NCBI GenBank assembly: GCA_030605085.1
Contig: JAUWBH010000080.1
Span: 1 to 24,949, forward strand
Source: Promethearchaeota archaeon
GTDB taxonomy: Archaea > Asgardarchaeota > Lokiarchaeia > Sigynarchaeales > SOKP01
Direction of reading: 5' to 3'
DNA: 24,949 nucleotides
Shown here: one piece after another, positions 1 through 8,251 of the stretch
How positions within the stretch are numbered: position 1 is the first letter of the stretch
Layout of the letters: the number at the start of each line of letters is the position of its first letter
Program-made: the position numbers and the translations under genes
Notes under the pieces: model-generated
Database searches by the model: none
Told to the model about the DNA's origin: nothing
The model's input: only the letters and a program-made list of their open reading frames with translations

Positions 1-209
1 GGCCTTTTTTTAATAATTGCATCCAAATCGGCTATATAAAATTCTGTAAAACTAAACTTCTGTTTAAGAATGTTTACTATATCTATAGGATCTGGAGATT
101 TTATAAAATTAGATGTTAATGGTTTGTATTTGGCTCTCTCACCTTTTATCGCATGGACTGTTTTAAATTTTAAGATGTCAATTACAGGTATGATTCTAAA
201 ACTATACAT
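1..209 (-). CDS. HisA/HisF-related TIM-barrel protein (5' part only)
   Basis: Only the first 69 codons lie in the window; the gene runs off its left edge. The product begins MYSFRIIPVIDIL and continues with VHAIKGERAKYKPL, then SPDPIDIVNIL and FYIADLDAI. This pattern (strand 1 ending in VID, a conserved GER-Y-PL segment, and YIADLDAI at strand 2) is that of the archaeal HisA/HisF-related family rather than true histidine-biosynthetic HisA. Family members are TIM barrels; the substrate of this subgroup is not something I can assign. An upstream ATG at 220 is followed at once by a stop, so the ATG at 209 is taken as the start. It diverges from the RPA gene across about 260 bases of very AT-rich DNA, which must hold both promoters. 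Confidence 0.75.
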   Translation of the reverse strand, partial: MYSFRIIPVIDILKFKTVHAIKGERAKYKPLTSNFIKSPDPIDIVNILKQKFSFTEFYIADLDAIIKKR

Positions 210-469
210 AAATCTCACATAAAAACTTTTTATTGAATATGAAGAATTAAATAAACGAGTTATTTTGATTAATTAACCTATTTTATTTTTATAATTTGAA
301 AAATATAAATTTAAAAAATATAAATGTATATTTTAAAAAATAAATTTACTCCTTCTTTATATAAGGAATGAAATTTAATTTAATTATCAAATAACAATTT
401 CATTTTTAAATTATATTTTCTATATTACTTTAAAAATTTCAAATAATAATAAAGTTTATTGTGATACAT

Positions 470-2188
470 ATGAAAACTGAAGTATATATTAATAAAATTA
501 TTAAAGAAACGGGTTTAACTCTTGAAGAAATTAAAATAAGGGTTGAAGAAAAAAAGAGTGAACTGAAGGGTTTAATTTCTGAAGAAGGGGCATTATTCAT
601 CATCGCAAAAGAGTTAGGTATTGATGTTAAAGAAGAAAATAGAGATCTATTAAAAGATATTGAAATTAATATCTCAGATATCACTCCGAATATGAAGAAT
701 ATCACTTTAATAGGGCGCATCAGAGATATACATCGAGTAATTGAATTTAATAAAAAAGATGGGGGAATAGGGTATGTAGGATCTTTTTTATTACACGATA
801 ATACTGGAGATATCCGAATTGTTTTATGGGATGATAATATAAAAATTCTTGAAGATCTTAATTTTGTATGTAATGAAATCGTTAAAATTATAAACGGATA
901 TGCTAAAAAAGGGAAATATAATGAAACAGAAATCCATTTGGGGCGATTAGGAAAAATTATCTTATCTCCTGAAGATGTTGATTATAAAAAATATCCTAAA
1001 ATAAAAGGCGAAATTATTTCACTAAAAGACATTAATTTAAACCAGAAATCTATAGCAATTGAAGGTAAAATTATTCAAAAATTTCCAATAAAAGAATTTA
1101 TAAGAAAAACAGGAGAGAAAGGACAAGTATCATCTTTAATTATGGTAGATTCTACAGGTTCGATAAGAATTACATTCTGGAACGATGACACAAAAAAAAT
1201 AGATAATTTTAGAACGGGCGAATTTATATCTATTAATAATTTAAATCCCAGATTAAGCAGTTTAGATTCTAAAACTATAGAGTTAGTTGCGAATAGTACT
1301 TCAACTGTAATAAAAAAAGAGGATAAAATAAAAATTGAAGTAGAATTAGTTGATAGCATTAAAAATCTTCAAAATAAACAAAATATCGTTTCATTCAAAG
1401 GTGTAATTTCTACAATAGATAATTTAAAAAAAATAACTTTAAAATCAGGAGAACAAGTCCCATTATTGGCTTTTACAGTAAGTGATGATTCAGATGGTAT
1501 TAGAGTTACTATATGGAGCGATAAAGCGGAAGCGTTTTCAAAAACCCTGAGTGTAGGGGTGGGAGTTTTATTAAAAAATGTATTAGTTAAATATAACAAC
1601 TTTTCAGGAAGAAATGAAATTACTTTTATCGATGGGTCTTCTTTAGAATTTGTTGATTTAGAAATAAAGAACCTTAAAAATATCGAAACGCAGAATAAAG
1701 CAAAAAAGTCTGAATTTACTGGAGAATATACAAAGATTAAGGAGATAAATTCACCAGGTGTTTTCGAGTTAAAAGGATTTATGGTTAAAGAGCTTAATAA
1801 TATTACAATTTACGAAGCTTGCTCAAATTGTTTTAAAAAGATTGATAACTGTAATTGCAATGAACCAAATAAACAATCTGAACATAAAATGATTCTTAAT
1901 GTGATAGTTGATGACGAGAGCGCAACAATTAGAGCAACTTTTATTGGAGATAAAGCAGAGAAATTAATCGGCGAAAAAACAGAGATAATCTTAAAGATTA
2001 GAGATACACCGGATTTCGATAGGTTTTTAGAAAAAAGATCTGCCGATCTACTTGGGAAAGATATGATTATTAAAGGTAAAGCAAAGTTTAGCGATTTTTC
2101 AAATTCATACGAATTAATCGTCTATAATTTTCAAGATATGGACGTAAACGATGAATTAGAAAAAACTATAAAAGAAATAGAGATTTAA
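470..2188 (+). CDS. rpa: Replication protein A, multi-OB-fold single-stranded DNA-binding protein
   Basis: Archaeal RPA large subunit of 572 residues. It coats single-stranded DNA during replication, repair and recombination. The N-terminus is a short helical region (KTEVYINKIIKETGL, then GLISEEGALFIIAKELGI) typical of archaeal RPA. Repeated OB folds follow, recognisable by strands such as NITLIGRIRDI (about 75), SIAIEGKII, NIVSFKGVI and FELKGFMV, each with a later signature like GDIRIVLWDD, GSIRITFWND, DGIRVTIWSD and ATIRATFIGD. A zinc motif CSNC-x6-CNC lies at about residues 454-465 in the last OB region, as in RPA70/RPA41. The open frame also has a GTG at 461, but the ATG at 470 is preferred. 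It is intact and looks like core genome, divergent from the HisA-related gene. Confidence 0.88.
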   Translation: MKTEVYINKIIKETGLTLEEIKIRVEEKKSELKGLISEEGALFIIAKELGIDVKEENRDLLKDIEINISDITPNMKNITLIGRIRDIHRVIEFNKKDGGIGYVGSFLLHDNTGDIRIVLWDDNIKILEDLNFVCNEIVKIINGYAKKGKYNETEIHLGRLGKIILSPEDVDYKKYPKIKGEIISLKDINLNQKSIAIEGKIIQKFPIKEFIRKTGEKGQVSSLIMVDSTGSIRITFWNDDTKKIDNFRTGEFISINNLNPRLSSLDSKTIELVANSTSTVIKKEDKIKIEVELVDSIKNLQNKQNIVSFKGVISTIDNLKKITLKSGEQVPLLAFTVSDDSDGIRVTIWSDKAEAFSKTLSVGVGVLLKNVLVKYNNFSGRNEITFIDGSSLEFVDLEIKNLKNIETQNKAKKSEFTGEYTKIKEINSPGVFELKGFMVKELNNITIYEACSNCFKKIDNCNCNEPNKQSEHKMILNVIVDDESATIRATFIGDKAEKLIGEKTEIILKIRDTPDFDRFLEKRSADLLGKDMIIKGKAKFSDFSNSYELIVYNFQDMDVNDELEKTIKEIEI

Positions 2189-2249
2189 TTTTAGATTTAA
2201 TCTAAAACTGATAACTGTTTTATAACTAACTTTTAATTTAAACAATATC

Positions 2250-3188
2250 ATGAAAAAAGTAGAAATTATTGGTTTAGGAGAAGTTGTGATAGATTGGGTG
2301 GCGGAGATACCATATTTTCCTAAACCAGATGAGAAAGTTGACGCTATTAGCGAGAGTCACTTCTCAGGAGGTGTTACTGCTAATTATTTAGTTGCTGTTT
2401 CTAGATTAGGAGGATCTTGCGGGTTTATTGGAGCGGTTGGTGACGATTCTTATGGAAACTTTTTAATTAAGGCCTTTCAAAAAGAAAATGTAGATACAAC
2501 ATTAACCATAAAAAAAAAAGGAAAAAAAACACCAGTAAATTTCATTTTTGTTGCTAAAGGTGAAAAAACAATTATACAATCGACACATATGCAAAAAACT
2601 AAAATTGATATGGGAGATCTAGATGAGATCTATATTAAAAATTCAAAACTATTACACACTACAATAATTCACCCTAAAGTAGCAGAAAAAGCAATAAATA
2701 TAGCTAAAGAAAATGAAGTAAAAGTAAGTATCGATTTAGAGTCTCAAATTGCTCGGCGAGGTTGGAATAATTTAAAAAATATTCTTTTAAAGGTCGATGT
2801 CTTAATACCTAATAAAGAAGGGGCTAAATCAATTGCTAATAGTGAAACGCCGCAAAAAGCAGCTGAAATCTTAATTAAAAAAGGAATTCCAGTAGTTATT
2901 ATAACAATGGGAAGCCAAGGAGCATTAATTACTACTAAAGAATATCAAAAATTAATTCCAACATATGAAGTTGAAAAAGTTATTGATACTACTGGAGCTG
3001 GTGATGCATTTAATGGTGCTTTCTCAATAGGTTATTGGATTAAAGGATGGGATTTAGAAAAATCCTGCCGATTTGCCAATGCAGCAGCGTCTTTGAAAAT
3101 TCAAAAATTGGGTGCCCGAACGGGAATGGCAAATGAAAAGGAATTAATTAAATTTCTAAGAGTGAATGATGATCCTTTTTTTAATTAA
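2250..3188 (+). CDS. PfkB/ribokinase-family sugar or nucleoside kinase
   Basis: A 312-residue carbohydrate kinase of the PfkB family, full length for the family (about 290-330). Seen directly: the N-terminal strand IIGLGEVVIDWV, the glycine pair in HFSGGVTANYLVAVSRLG (residues 38-54) that contacts substrate, IGAVGDDSYG, and the C-terminal signature DTTGAGDAF at 246-254, whose Asp252 is the expected catalytic base and whose glycines form the anion hole. The family transfers the phosphate of ATP (sometimes ADP) to a sugar or nucleoside hydroxyl; sequence alone does not settle the substrate, and ribokinase, fructokinase or nucleoside kinase are all possible. It starts 61 bases after RPA on the same strand and could be co-transcribed, though the functional link is not obvious. 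Confidence 0.85.
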   Translation: MKKVEIIGLGEVVIDWVAEIPYFPKPDEKVDAISESHFSGGVTANYLVAVSRLGGSCGFIGAVGDDSYGNFLIKAFQKENVDTTLTIKKKGKKTPVNFIFVAKGEKTIIQSTHMQKTKIDMGDLDEIYIKNSKLLHTTIIHPKVAEKAINIAKENEVKVSIDLESQIARRGWNNLKNILLKVDVLIPNKEGAKSIANSETPQKAAEILIKKGIPVVIITMGSQGALITTKEYQKLIPTYEVEKVIDTTGAGDAFNGAFSIGYWIKGWDLEKSCRFANAAASLKIQKLGARTGMANEKELIKFLRVNDDPFFN

Positions 3189-3309
3189 ATTTCTCATATC
3201 AATGGTTAACTAATGAAAAATTTCAGAATATAAACTTAGAAAATTTATTTTAAATAAAGTAAAAAAATTATAGAGAAATCGATAGTAAGTTTGAAAATTA
3301 GGGGAAAAG

Positions 3310-3528
3310 CGCCCCCGGCTGTAGAAACCCTCGATATTTCCTTGGGGCTTTCCCGCCGCAAGGAACCCTTGCGTTGTATGGATCGAACATGCGACCGCCC
3401 GGTTTTACTGCAAGATTTGCCGTAGATCTGAGCAACTTCCGGAGGTAATGTGAAACCCAAATACCTGAGCCGGGTGCTTTTGGCACACCTTTTAAGGCGG
3501 GTGCTCTACCTAACTGAGCTACGGAGGC
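3310..3528 (-). tRNA. tRNA with four introns, probably tRNA-Asn(GTT)
   Basis: Acceptor arms GCCTCCG (3522-3528) and CGGGGGC (3311-3317) pair with one G-T, with discriminator G at 3310. The D-arm is canonical and the T-loop is TTCGATC. The 219-base gene folds into a 74-nt tRNA only if four blocks are removed: 3476-3502 (27 nt, before the anticodon stem, flanked by a repeat GCACCCG), 3437-3467 (31 nt, position 33/34), 3405-3433 (29 nt, 36/37) and 3320-3377 (58 nt, inside the 3' T-stem, with a 7-bp hairpin). The anticodon stem is then CCCGG/CCGGG, the loop CT-GTT-AA, and the T-stem GCATG/CATGC. G73, the acceptor sequence and the variable loop CGGTC fit archaeal tRNA-Asn. With a single loop intron the only readable anticodons are Leu, which the short variable loop contradicts. 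The tRNA itself is secure; the identity and exact splice points are inferred. Confidence 0.72.
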
Positions 3529-3564
3529 GTGGCTTTTCAATTTCAACGCGTTCAAGCGTTGTAA

Positions 3565-3707
3565 TGCTCCCGCCGGGATTCGAACCCGGATCGCGAAGCG
3601 ACATGATGTGATGCCGCATTGTCGCAGGGGTGAAGGCCCCGTATGCTAAGCCCTTATCCATCGCTTTTTAGAAAAGAATAGGATTGGCCGGACTACACTA
3701 CGGGAGC
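3565..3707 (-). tRNA. tRNA-Glu(TTC) with two non-canonical introns
   Basis: Acceptor GCTCCCG (3701-3707) pairs perfectly with CGGGAGC (3566-3572), with discriminator A at 3565 and no encoded CCA. The D-arm GTGTAGTCCGGCCAATC is the one typical of archaeal Glu/Asp tRNAs, and the T-arm is CCGGG-TTCGAAT-CCCGG. A 75-nt tRNA results if two inserts are removed: 3645-3681 (37 nt, at the 3' side of the D-stem) and 3594-3624 (31 nt, in the variable region, with the hairpin GCGACA/TGTCGC). The splice points slide by one to three bases because of short repeats at the junctions. The anticodon arm CGGGG-CCTTCAC-CCCTG places TTC at 3632-3634. Position 33, almost always U, is C here. Confidence 0.85.
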
Positions 3708-3941
3708 AAATTTTTTTCTGCGTTAAAATGATTATTACCTTATTTTCTTAAAAGAATTTAATAAAGTAATATCCTTGTATAAATTTTTAATTAATATTTG
3801 ATTTTAAACTTTTTTATATTATAATTAGAAGTGTTTAATTTAAGATAACAATGTTTTTTAGAAAAAAAAAAACGCAAATTTTTGTTCTCTTTAATTATGG
3901 TATCTCAAAAAGGATTTTAATTAAGATCTTCTTTAAATTAA

Positions 3942-4026
3942 TGCGGGAAGGGAGATTTGAACTCCCGAACTCCTACGAGAATGGATTCTAAGTCCATCGC
4001 CTTTGACCAAACTTGGCAATTCCCGC
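3942..4026 (-). tRNA. tRNA-Leu(TAG)
   Basis: A class II tRNA of 85 nt without an intron. Acceptor GCGGGAA (4020-4026) pairs with TTCCCGC (3943-3949), with discriminator A. The Leu-type D-arm GCCAAGTTTGGTCAAAGGC is followed by the anticodon arm ATGGA-CTTAGAA-TCCAT, giving anticodon TAG, which reads CUA and possibly other CUN codons. The long variable arm TCTCGTAGGAGTTC confirms leucine. The T-arm is GGGAG-TTCAAAT-CTCCC. It is the ordinary, compact neighbour of the two intron-rich tRNA genes on the same strand. Confidence 0.95.
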
Positions 4027-4170
4027 TTATAAGTAAGAAAGAAATGGGATATTAATTAATAAAAAACCTTAGAAATTAATAATTTTTTATTTAATAATTT
4101 AAATTTATATGTGTATAATTTTATAGAAAAAATATAAGTAAAAAAATATTTTAGAATTTACTAATAGGCA

Positions 4171-4183
4171 CATATATATTTTT
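4171..4183 (+). promoter_or_regulatory. TATA box of the Roadblock gene
   Basis: The run catatatattttt lies about 30-40 bases before the ATG at 4211. An archaeal TATA box sits about 26 bases before the transcript start, so a very short leader is predicted. Inferred from spacing and composition in DNA that is AT-rich throughout. Confidence 0.4.
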
Positions 4184-4210
4184 TAGAAATTAAAATTATT
4201 GGTCTCTTTA

Positions 4211-5209
4211 ATGAGTATAAGAGAATCTTTAATAAAGCATTTAACATCCATTTTACGAGCCTCGTCAGGTACTATTTTAGTATTACTATGCGATCAAAAC
4301 GGGCTTTCTATTGCTAAGATTGGCAGAAAAAGAGATATAGATTTAGACGCTAATCAAATTACTAGCTTAGCAGCAGCAGCATTTTCAGCAAGCGAAGAGA
4401 ATTGGGACGATTTAAATATAAAGGACCAAGTCATTTCATTTTCTTATTTTGAAAAAGTTTGTTTAATAACAATTAAAATCAACGAAACTCTTTTAACAAT
4501 AGTTCACGATTATCACAATGAATGGCCTTTAAATGCTGATAATTTAGCTAGTTCAATGTACTATTTAAAACAAAAATTAAGTGAAATTTTTGGAAATACT
4601 GATATCTCAACAGAGGAGATTGAAGAATTTTCCAATAAAGTACGAAGTGCAATTTATCTTTTCGGGATGGGAACTGAGGTTCCATTTAGATCTTATACTC
4701 CTGAAAATTATAATTCTTCGAATGTGTTGCCGTTTATAAGTACTGTTTTAGATTCTATTCAGCATCCTATTTTTATAAGATATAGTTTAGTAATTCCTTC
4801 TGGTTTAACGCTTGATGCTCGAGATGTCAGTGGAGATGAGTTACCAATATCGATAGAGGCGTTCTCAGCTAACGCTAATGTAGCATTTCAAAAAATGAAG
4901 GAAGAATCAAAAGGTAGTTCTATTGGAGAATTATTATGTTATATTGCGATTTCGGGTCAAAATCCTGAAAATTTTTACGGGCTTATAACGTGTCCCTCAG
5001 GAAAATTAAAATTTTCAACAACAGAAACTACACTAAATGCTGAAGATGTTTCTTTTATCGGACTTTTTACTTTAGCCTACGGAGGGATCCCCGTTATGTG
5101 TGAATCTAGAAACATCATTCATTCAATATTGGAAATTATTGGTAAGGAAAGAGACGCAACAAACTTTATAGATGCTGTAAATGTTCTTACCAGTTCTAAA
5201 TATGAATAA
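4211..5209 (+). CDS. Roadblock/LC7-domain protein with an apparent second, diverged Roadblock domain
   Basis: A 332-residue protein. Residues about 1-120 look like a Roadblock/LC7 (longin-related, MglB-like) domain: an initial helix, then SGTILVLLCDQNGLSIAKIG, a long helix ITSLAAAAFSASEE, and the strands QVISFSYFEKVCLITIKI and TLLTIVHDY. In eukaryotes and in MglA/MglB systems such proteins partner or regulate small GTPases; Asgard genomes carry many of both. The C-terminal half repeats the layout: FIRYSLVIPSGLTLDAR, a helix IEAFSANANVAFQKMKEE, then the strands LLCYIAISGQ and NFYGLITCPSGKLKFS, so a second diverged copy is likely. No GTPase gene lies beside it. The open frame also has a TTG at 4199; the ATG at 4211 is preferred because a TATA box lies suitably upstream. 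Confidence 0.75.
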   Translation: MSIRESLIKHLTSILRASSGTILVLLCDQNGLSIAKIGRKRDIDLDANQITSLAAAAFSASEENWDDLNIKDQVISFSYFEKVCLITIKINETLLTIVHDYHNEWPLNADNLASSMYYLKQKLSEIFGNTDISTEEIEEFSNKVRSAIYLFGMGTEVPFRSYTPENYNSSNVLPFISTVLDSIQHPIFIRYSLVIPSGLTLDARDVSGDELPISIEAFSANANVAFQKMKEESKGSSIGELLCYIAISGQNPENFYGLITCPSGKLKFSTTETTLNAEDVSFIGLFTLAYGGIPVMCESRNIIHSILEIIGKERDATNFIDAVNVLTSSKYE

Positions 5210-5282
5210 AAATAAGTTTTTTTAAAGTTCAATTGTTTGCTTTTATTATGAATTTAAAGACATTTCCTTCTGGTTAGGATGC

Positions 5283-5627
5283 ATGAATAACGACTTAAAA
5301 ATCCTAGAATCTACTCCGAAAATATATTGCATCAATTTTAAGGAGTGTGTTCAAAAAAATTTCACATCTTATGTTTTTAATTTTTAAATTTCCGAAGCTA
5401 TTATTAGATTGCTATTTTTAGGATTAAAATCTTTGTTATATTTCCGAAACTTACTCTTTTCATAATGGTTTAACTCAAAATCAACTAGTAGTTTGAAAAG
5501 TTATATAACAAACATTCATAATATAGACATTAATTACTATCAATGTTCTCGTTGTGATTTCAAAACTAAATATAAGAGCAGTTTAAACCAGCATATTAAA
5601 AATCTGCATAAATTATCTATTATTTAA
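5283..5627 (+). pseudogene. Remnant of a C2H2 zinc-finger protein
   Basis: Codons 5541-5609 encode a complete C2H2 finger: YQCSRCDFKTKYKSSLNQHI followed by KNLH, with Cys-x2-Cys, Phe, Leu and His-x4-His in register, then a stop at 5625. Directly upstream in the same frame, 5466-5519 encodes a decayed finger tail (FNSKSTSSLKSYITNIH) that aligns residue for residue with the intact one but has Tyr for the first His, has lost its Cys pair and is cut off by a stop at 5463. Further upstream a 34-codon ORF with its own ATG (5283-5387) ends early and may be the original N-terminus. No start codon joins these parts, so I call a pseudogene. If the TTG at 5493 were used, a peptide of about 44 residues with one finger could still be made. 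Confidence 0.5.
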
Positions 5628-5667
5628 TAGGAAAAAATAAGAGTTTTTTTTAATTTAATATCCCTAT

Positions 5668-6981
5668 ATGAAAGAAAAGGTATTTTTTGCTGGAACTGAT
5701 GATGTTAAATTTATTTTTGAAAAACTATATGATGCATTCTTGGAATTTGGTTTTAAAGCCATTTGGTTTCATAGAGAATTTCCCATTGATTCAAAAGATA
5801 CAATGGAAGAATGTCTGGAAAATGTCAAAAAATCAGATAGACTAATATTAGTGGTGGATAAAAGATATGGACTCCCATCTAGAGATTCTTCTTATTCGAT
5901 ATCAGAGGAAAAATTCTTAACAGCATATAATGATGATAAGCCTATTTTGGTTTTTGTTAATAGTGAAACCTACATTCAATCTAAAATGTATCATAAAATT
6001 AAGAAACGAAATGAGGAGATATATCAAAAAAATTTGGATGAACTGGGATTTAAAGCTCAGAAAGAAATTTACGAATTTATTGAAAGAACCAACATAAAAT
6101 AAAAGATGAGAAGCTAAAAATTTGCTGGATCGAACAATTTAACTCAATTGATGATATTATAACTCAGATTAAAGAAAAATGGGGATTTCAACCAATCTAC
6201 AAAAAAATCATCAATAAAGAAGATATCGGTTTTGAAAGTAGAAATTTTCGGAAATTATTTGATAGAATGGCTGAAAGAGATAAAGACAACATTGGAATTG
6301 ATTTAAACAACTTAATCAATAATACAATTGGTAGTCAAAAATTTAGAAAAGTTATGGGATTCTATCCAAAAAACGATAGAACTATTTTTGGTAATAATAA
6401 TGGCAACTATTCTTATGGCTTCATACTGGAGGTTATATTGCTACAATTACTGATTTAGTTACTAAAGAAGAATATGATTTTTTCAAACCTGAAGAAAATA
6501 CAAATGTTTTATATGAATTTTTGGAATACTTTAAAACTCAATGTAAAAAAAATGATATTATAATTTCAAATCAAGAATACGATTTATTTGAAAGTAAAAA
6601 ATTTCGAAAACCACATCATAGCGATCAACATAAATGGCAAGTGTTTTATAACAGATTGGCAAATACCGATCCTAAACATTTGGGTATTGAAATTCAACAT
6701 TTACTTAATAATATAATAATGAATCTGATTTTGAAAAAGTGCTAAAAATGAATATAGGTGCTAAGGATAAATATTTAAAAATTTATAATAATCAAGATTG
6801 GTATTTTAGTTTTATAAATAATAGGATGGGAGGAGATCGCTATGAGATATTTGTCACAGATGAAAATAAGAAACAAACTTACGATTTTTTCAAACCAAGC
6901 GTAAATGAAATTATTTTAAAGGAATGGTTGGATTATATTGTAGAATATTGTGCAAATGTCGGGATAAAAATCGAAAGGTGA
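5668..6981 (+). pseudogene. DUF4062-type protein with repeated C-terminal domain, broken by three frameshifts
   Basis: The first frame (5668-6102, 144 residues) resembles the DUF4062 N-terminal domain: KVFFAGTDDVKFIFEKLYDAF, ECLENVKKSDRLILVVDKRYG and ISEEKFLTAYNDDKPILVFV, a TIR-like alpha/beta fold usually joined to effector or sensor domains. It stops at 6100, but another frame continues at once with IKDEKLKICWIEQFNSIDDI and runs to about 6420. There the frame shifts again (GGYIATITDLVTKEEYDFFK), and again near 6720 (NNNESDFEKVLKMNIGAKDK) to end at 6981. The last two parts are homologous to each other: a stretch before an aromatic segment, then Y-F/I-T, then YDFFKP. The gene therefore once had DUF4062 plus at least two copies of a C-terminal module. 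Natural decay is favoured because neighbouring genes are intact, but indels at A-runs could be read errors. Confidence 0.6.
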
Positions 6982-7075
6982 AAAGATCATTAATGATTAA
7001 GTGGTATTTTTCCCCAAAATCACTTTTTACAGATAACTATATTCATAGTCAATAATTAGCTAATAAAAAATACAG

Positions 7076-7549
7076 TTAAAAATTATTTATTTTCTTAAAT
7101 TGAGAACCCCAAGAAAATTTCGATAATATTAAATCCGCATAATCATTGAAATCCGTTATATAGAGTGCCGATGCTAACGCCTCTGCGGAACTTAACTTTT
7201 CCCATTTTCCATAGTTAGTAGGGTTTGTAGCAATTAAAGGGGGGAGTTTTCGGTTATTTCCATATCCCAAATCCTTGAAATTAAAGATTTTTTTCCAAGA
7301 ACAATCAATCACAATAAGTCCAAACTTGATTATAATACTTTTATCCTCAATAGATATTTCTTTTTGAGAAAATGGATTTAATAATATTGCTTTATTTAAT
7401 CTTTTTCCAATTCGAGATATAAGTTTAACAAGGTTGAGTTTCTTTAATTTTAGTGCTGTACATTTAGTGGGATTGCATCCAAGATCTATTCTTTTATATC
7501 GTATGCAATAAAGTTTTGGTATTTGCTCATTATATTTCGATATGCTCAT
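7076..7549 (-). CDS. tsr3: Tsr3, 16S rRNA aminocarboxypropyltransferase
   Basis: A 157-residue, full-length archaeal Tsr3. The family transfers the 3-amino-3-carboxypropyl group of SAM to a hypermodified pseudouridine in the decoding region of small-subunit rRNA. Seen: the N-terminal RLI-like segment with DLGCNPTKCTALKLKK (residues about 22-37), the fold-defining LNKAILLNPFSQKEIS, the strand GLIVIDCSWKKI, and the SAM-site region RKLPPLIATNPTNYGKWEKL followed by SSAEALASALYI and LILSKFSWGSQF. The start is the ATG at 7549; the preceding DNA is AT-rich with no gene close by. A second, truncated copy lies 0.7 kb away in opposite orientation. The function call is confident; activity is presumed because all family blocks are present. 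Confidence 0.88.
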   Translation of the reverse strand: MSISKYNEQIPKLYCIRYKRIDLGCNPTKCTALKLKKLNLVKLISRIGKRLNKAILLNPFSQKEISIEDKSIIIKFGLIVIDCSWKKIFNFKDLGYGNNRKLPPLIATNPTNYGKWEKLSSAEALASALYITDFNDYADLILSKFSWGSQFKKINNF

Positions 7550-7760
7550 TATATTCAGAAAAAAGTGTTTTTATAAAAAAAAATTACTATACTTATCTTT
7601 ATTTGTTGTCAAATTATAAATTTATTATAGTTTTATAATCAAAAATTAAATTTGGAATAGTAATGTTAATAAATTAATAAATCGGAGATCTATATTTATA
7701 TAAATGTGAAAGAATTTTAGGATATTATTAAATAGATAATTACATTTCTTTTCAGAAAAT

Positions 7761-8021
7761 ATGACTAAAAATAAACAAACTAAAGAAAGAAAAACGAGTT
7801 ATAATCCTTCAAGGCAATCAAGATGACCAGAGGACTATAAACCAATTAAGGAAATAAGAGTTAGTCGAAAAAATGCAAAATATTTTAAAGATTTTCAAGA
7901 AAAAGATTAAAAATTTCTGTTGAAAAGATTGCCTAATAAAGAAGAGTTATTATACAATATTGCATGTAGAGAACTTGAAAATGAAAAGAAAATATTGAAA
8001 CGAAAATACAGCGATTTGTAA
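7761..8021 (+). pseudogene. Small unidentified gene with two in-frame stops
   Basis: From the ATG at 7761 one frame encodes MTKNKQTKERKTSYNPSRQS, then a TGA at 7824 where tryptophan would fit (TGG to TGA), then PEDYKPIKEIRVSRKNAKYF, a TAA at 7908, and KFLLKRLPNKEELLYNIACR with further residues to a stop at 8019. The three stretches share one frame and a basic, helical, gene-like composition, so the 86-codon span looks like one gene with two stop mutations. I recognise no family; length, charge and setting suggest a small DNA-binding or transposon-associated protein, but that is a guess. The first 21 codons alone are unlikely to be functional. Confidence 0.45.
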
Positions 8022-8251
8022 TTTTTGGTGGTATTTTCTTATCGTTTAATTCTTCTTACCTTTTGTTGTTTTTTGAGAAAAATTTAATTAAAATATATTC
8101 ATATATGTTCATAGTTTCTTTAATTTTTTTACTCTTTCTCTTTTCATTTTCATATATGCTATTAAAACATTTCATTATCCTTATTTTGATATGGAAGAAC
8201 TCATAATTTATAGTCAATCCATCGACAACATAAATTTAATAAAAAGGTTAA

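Noticed and set aside
3403..3469. tRNA-Leu identity (CAG, CAA or TAA) for the interrupted tRNA at 3310-3528
   Set aside because: A single anticodon-loop intron gives only Leu anticodons, but the variable loop is five bases, the D-arm is not Leu-like and the discriminator is G.
3245..3555. Two minus-strand ORFs of 71 and 85 codons
   Set aside because: They run through the acceptor, D- and T-arms of an intron-containing tRNA; the coding potential is incidental.
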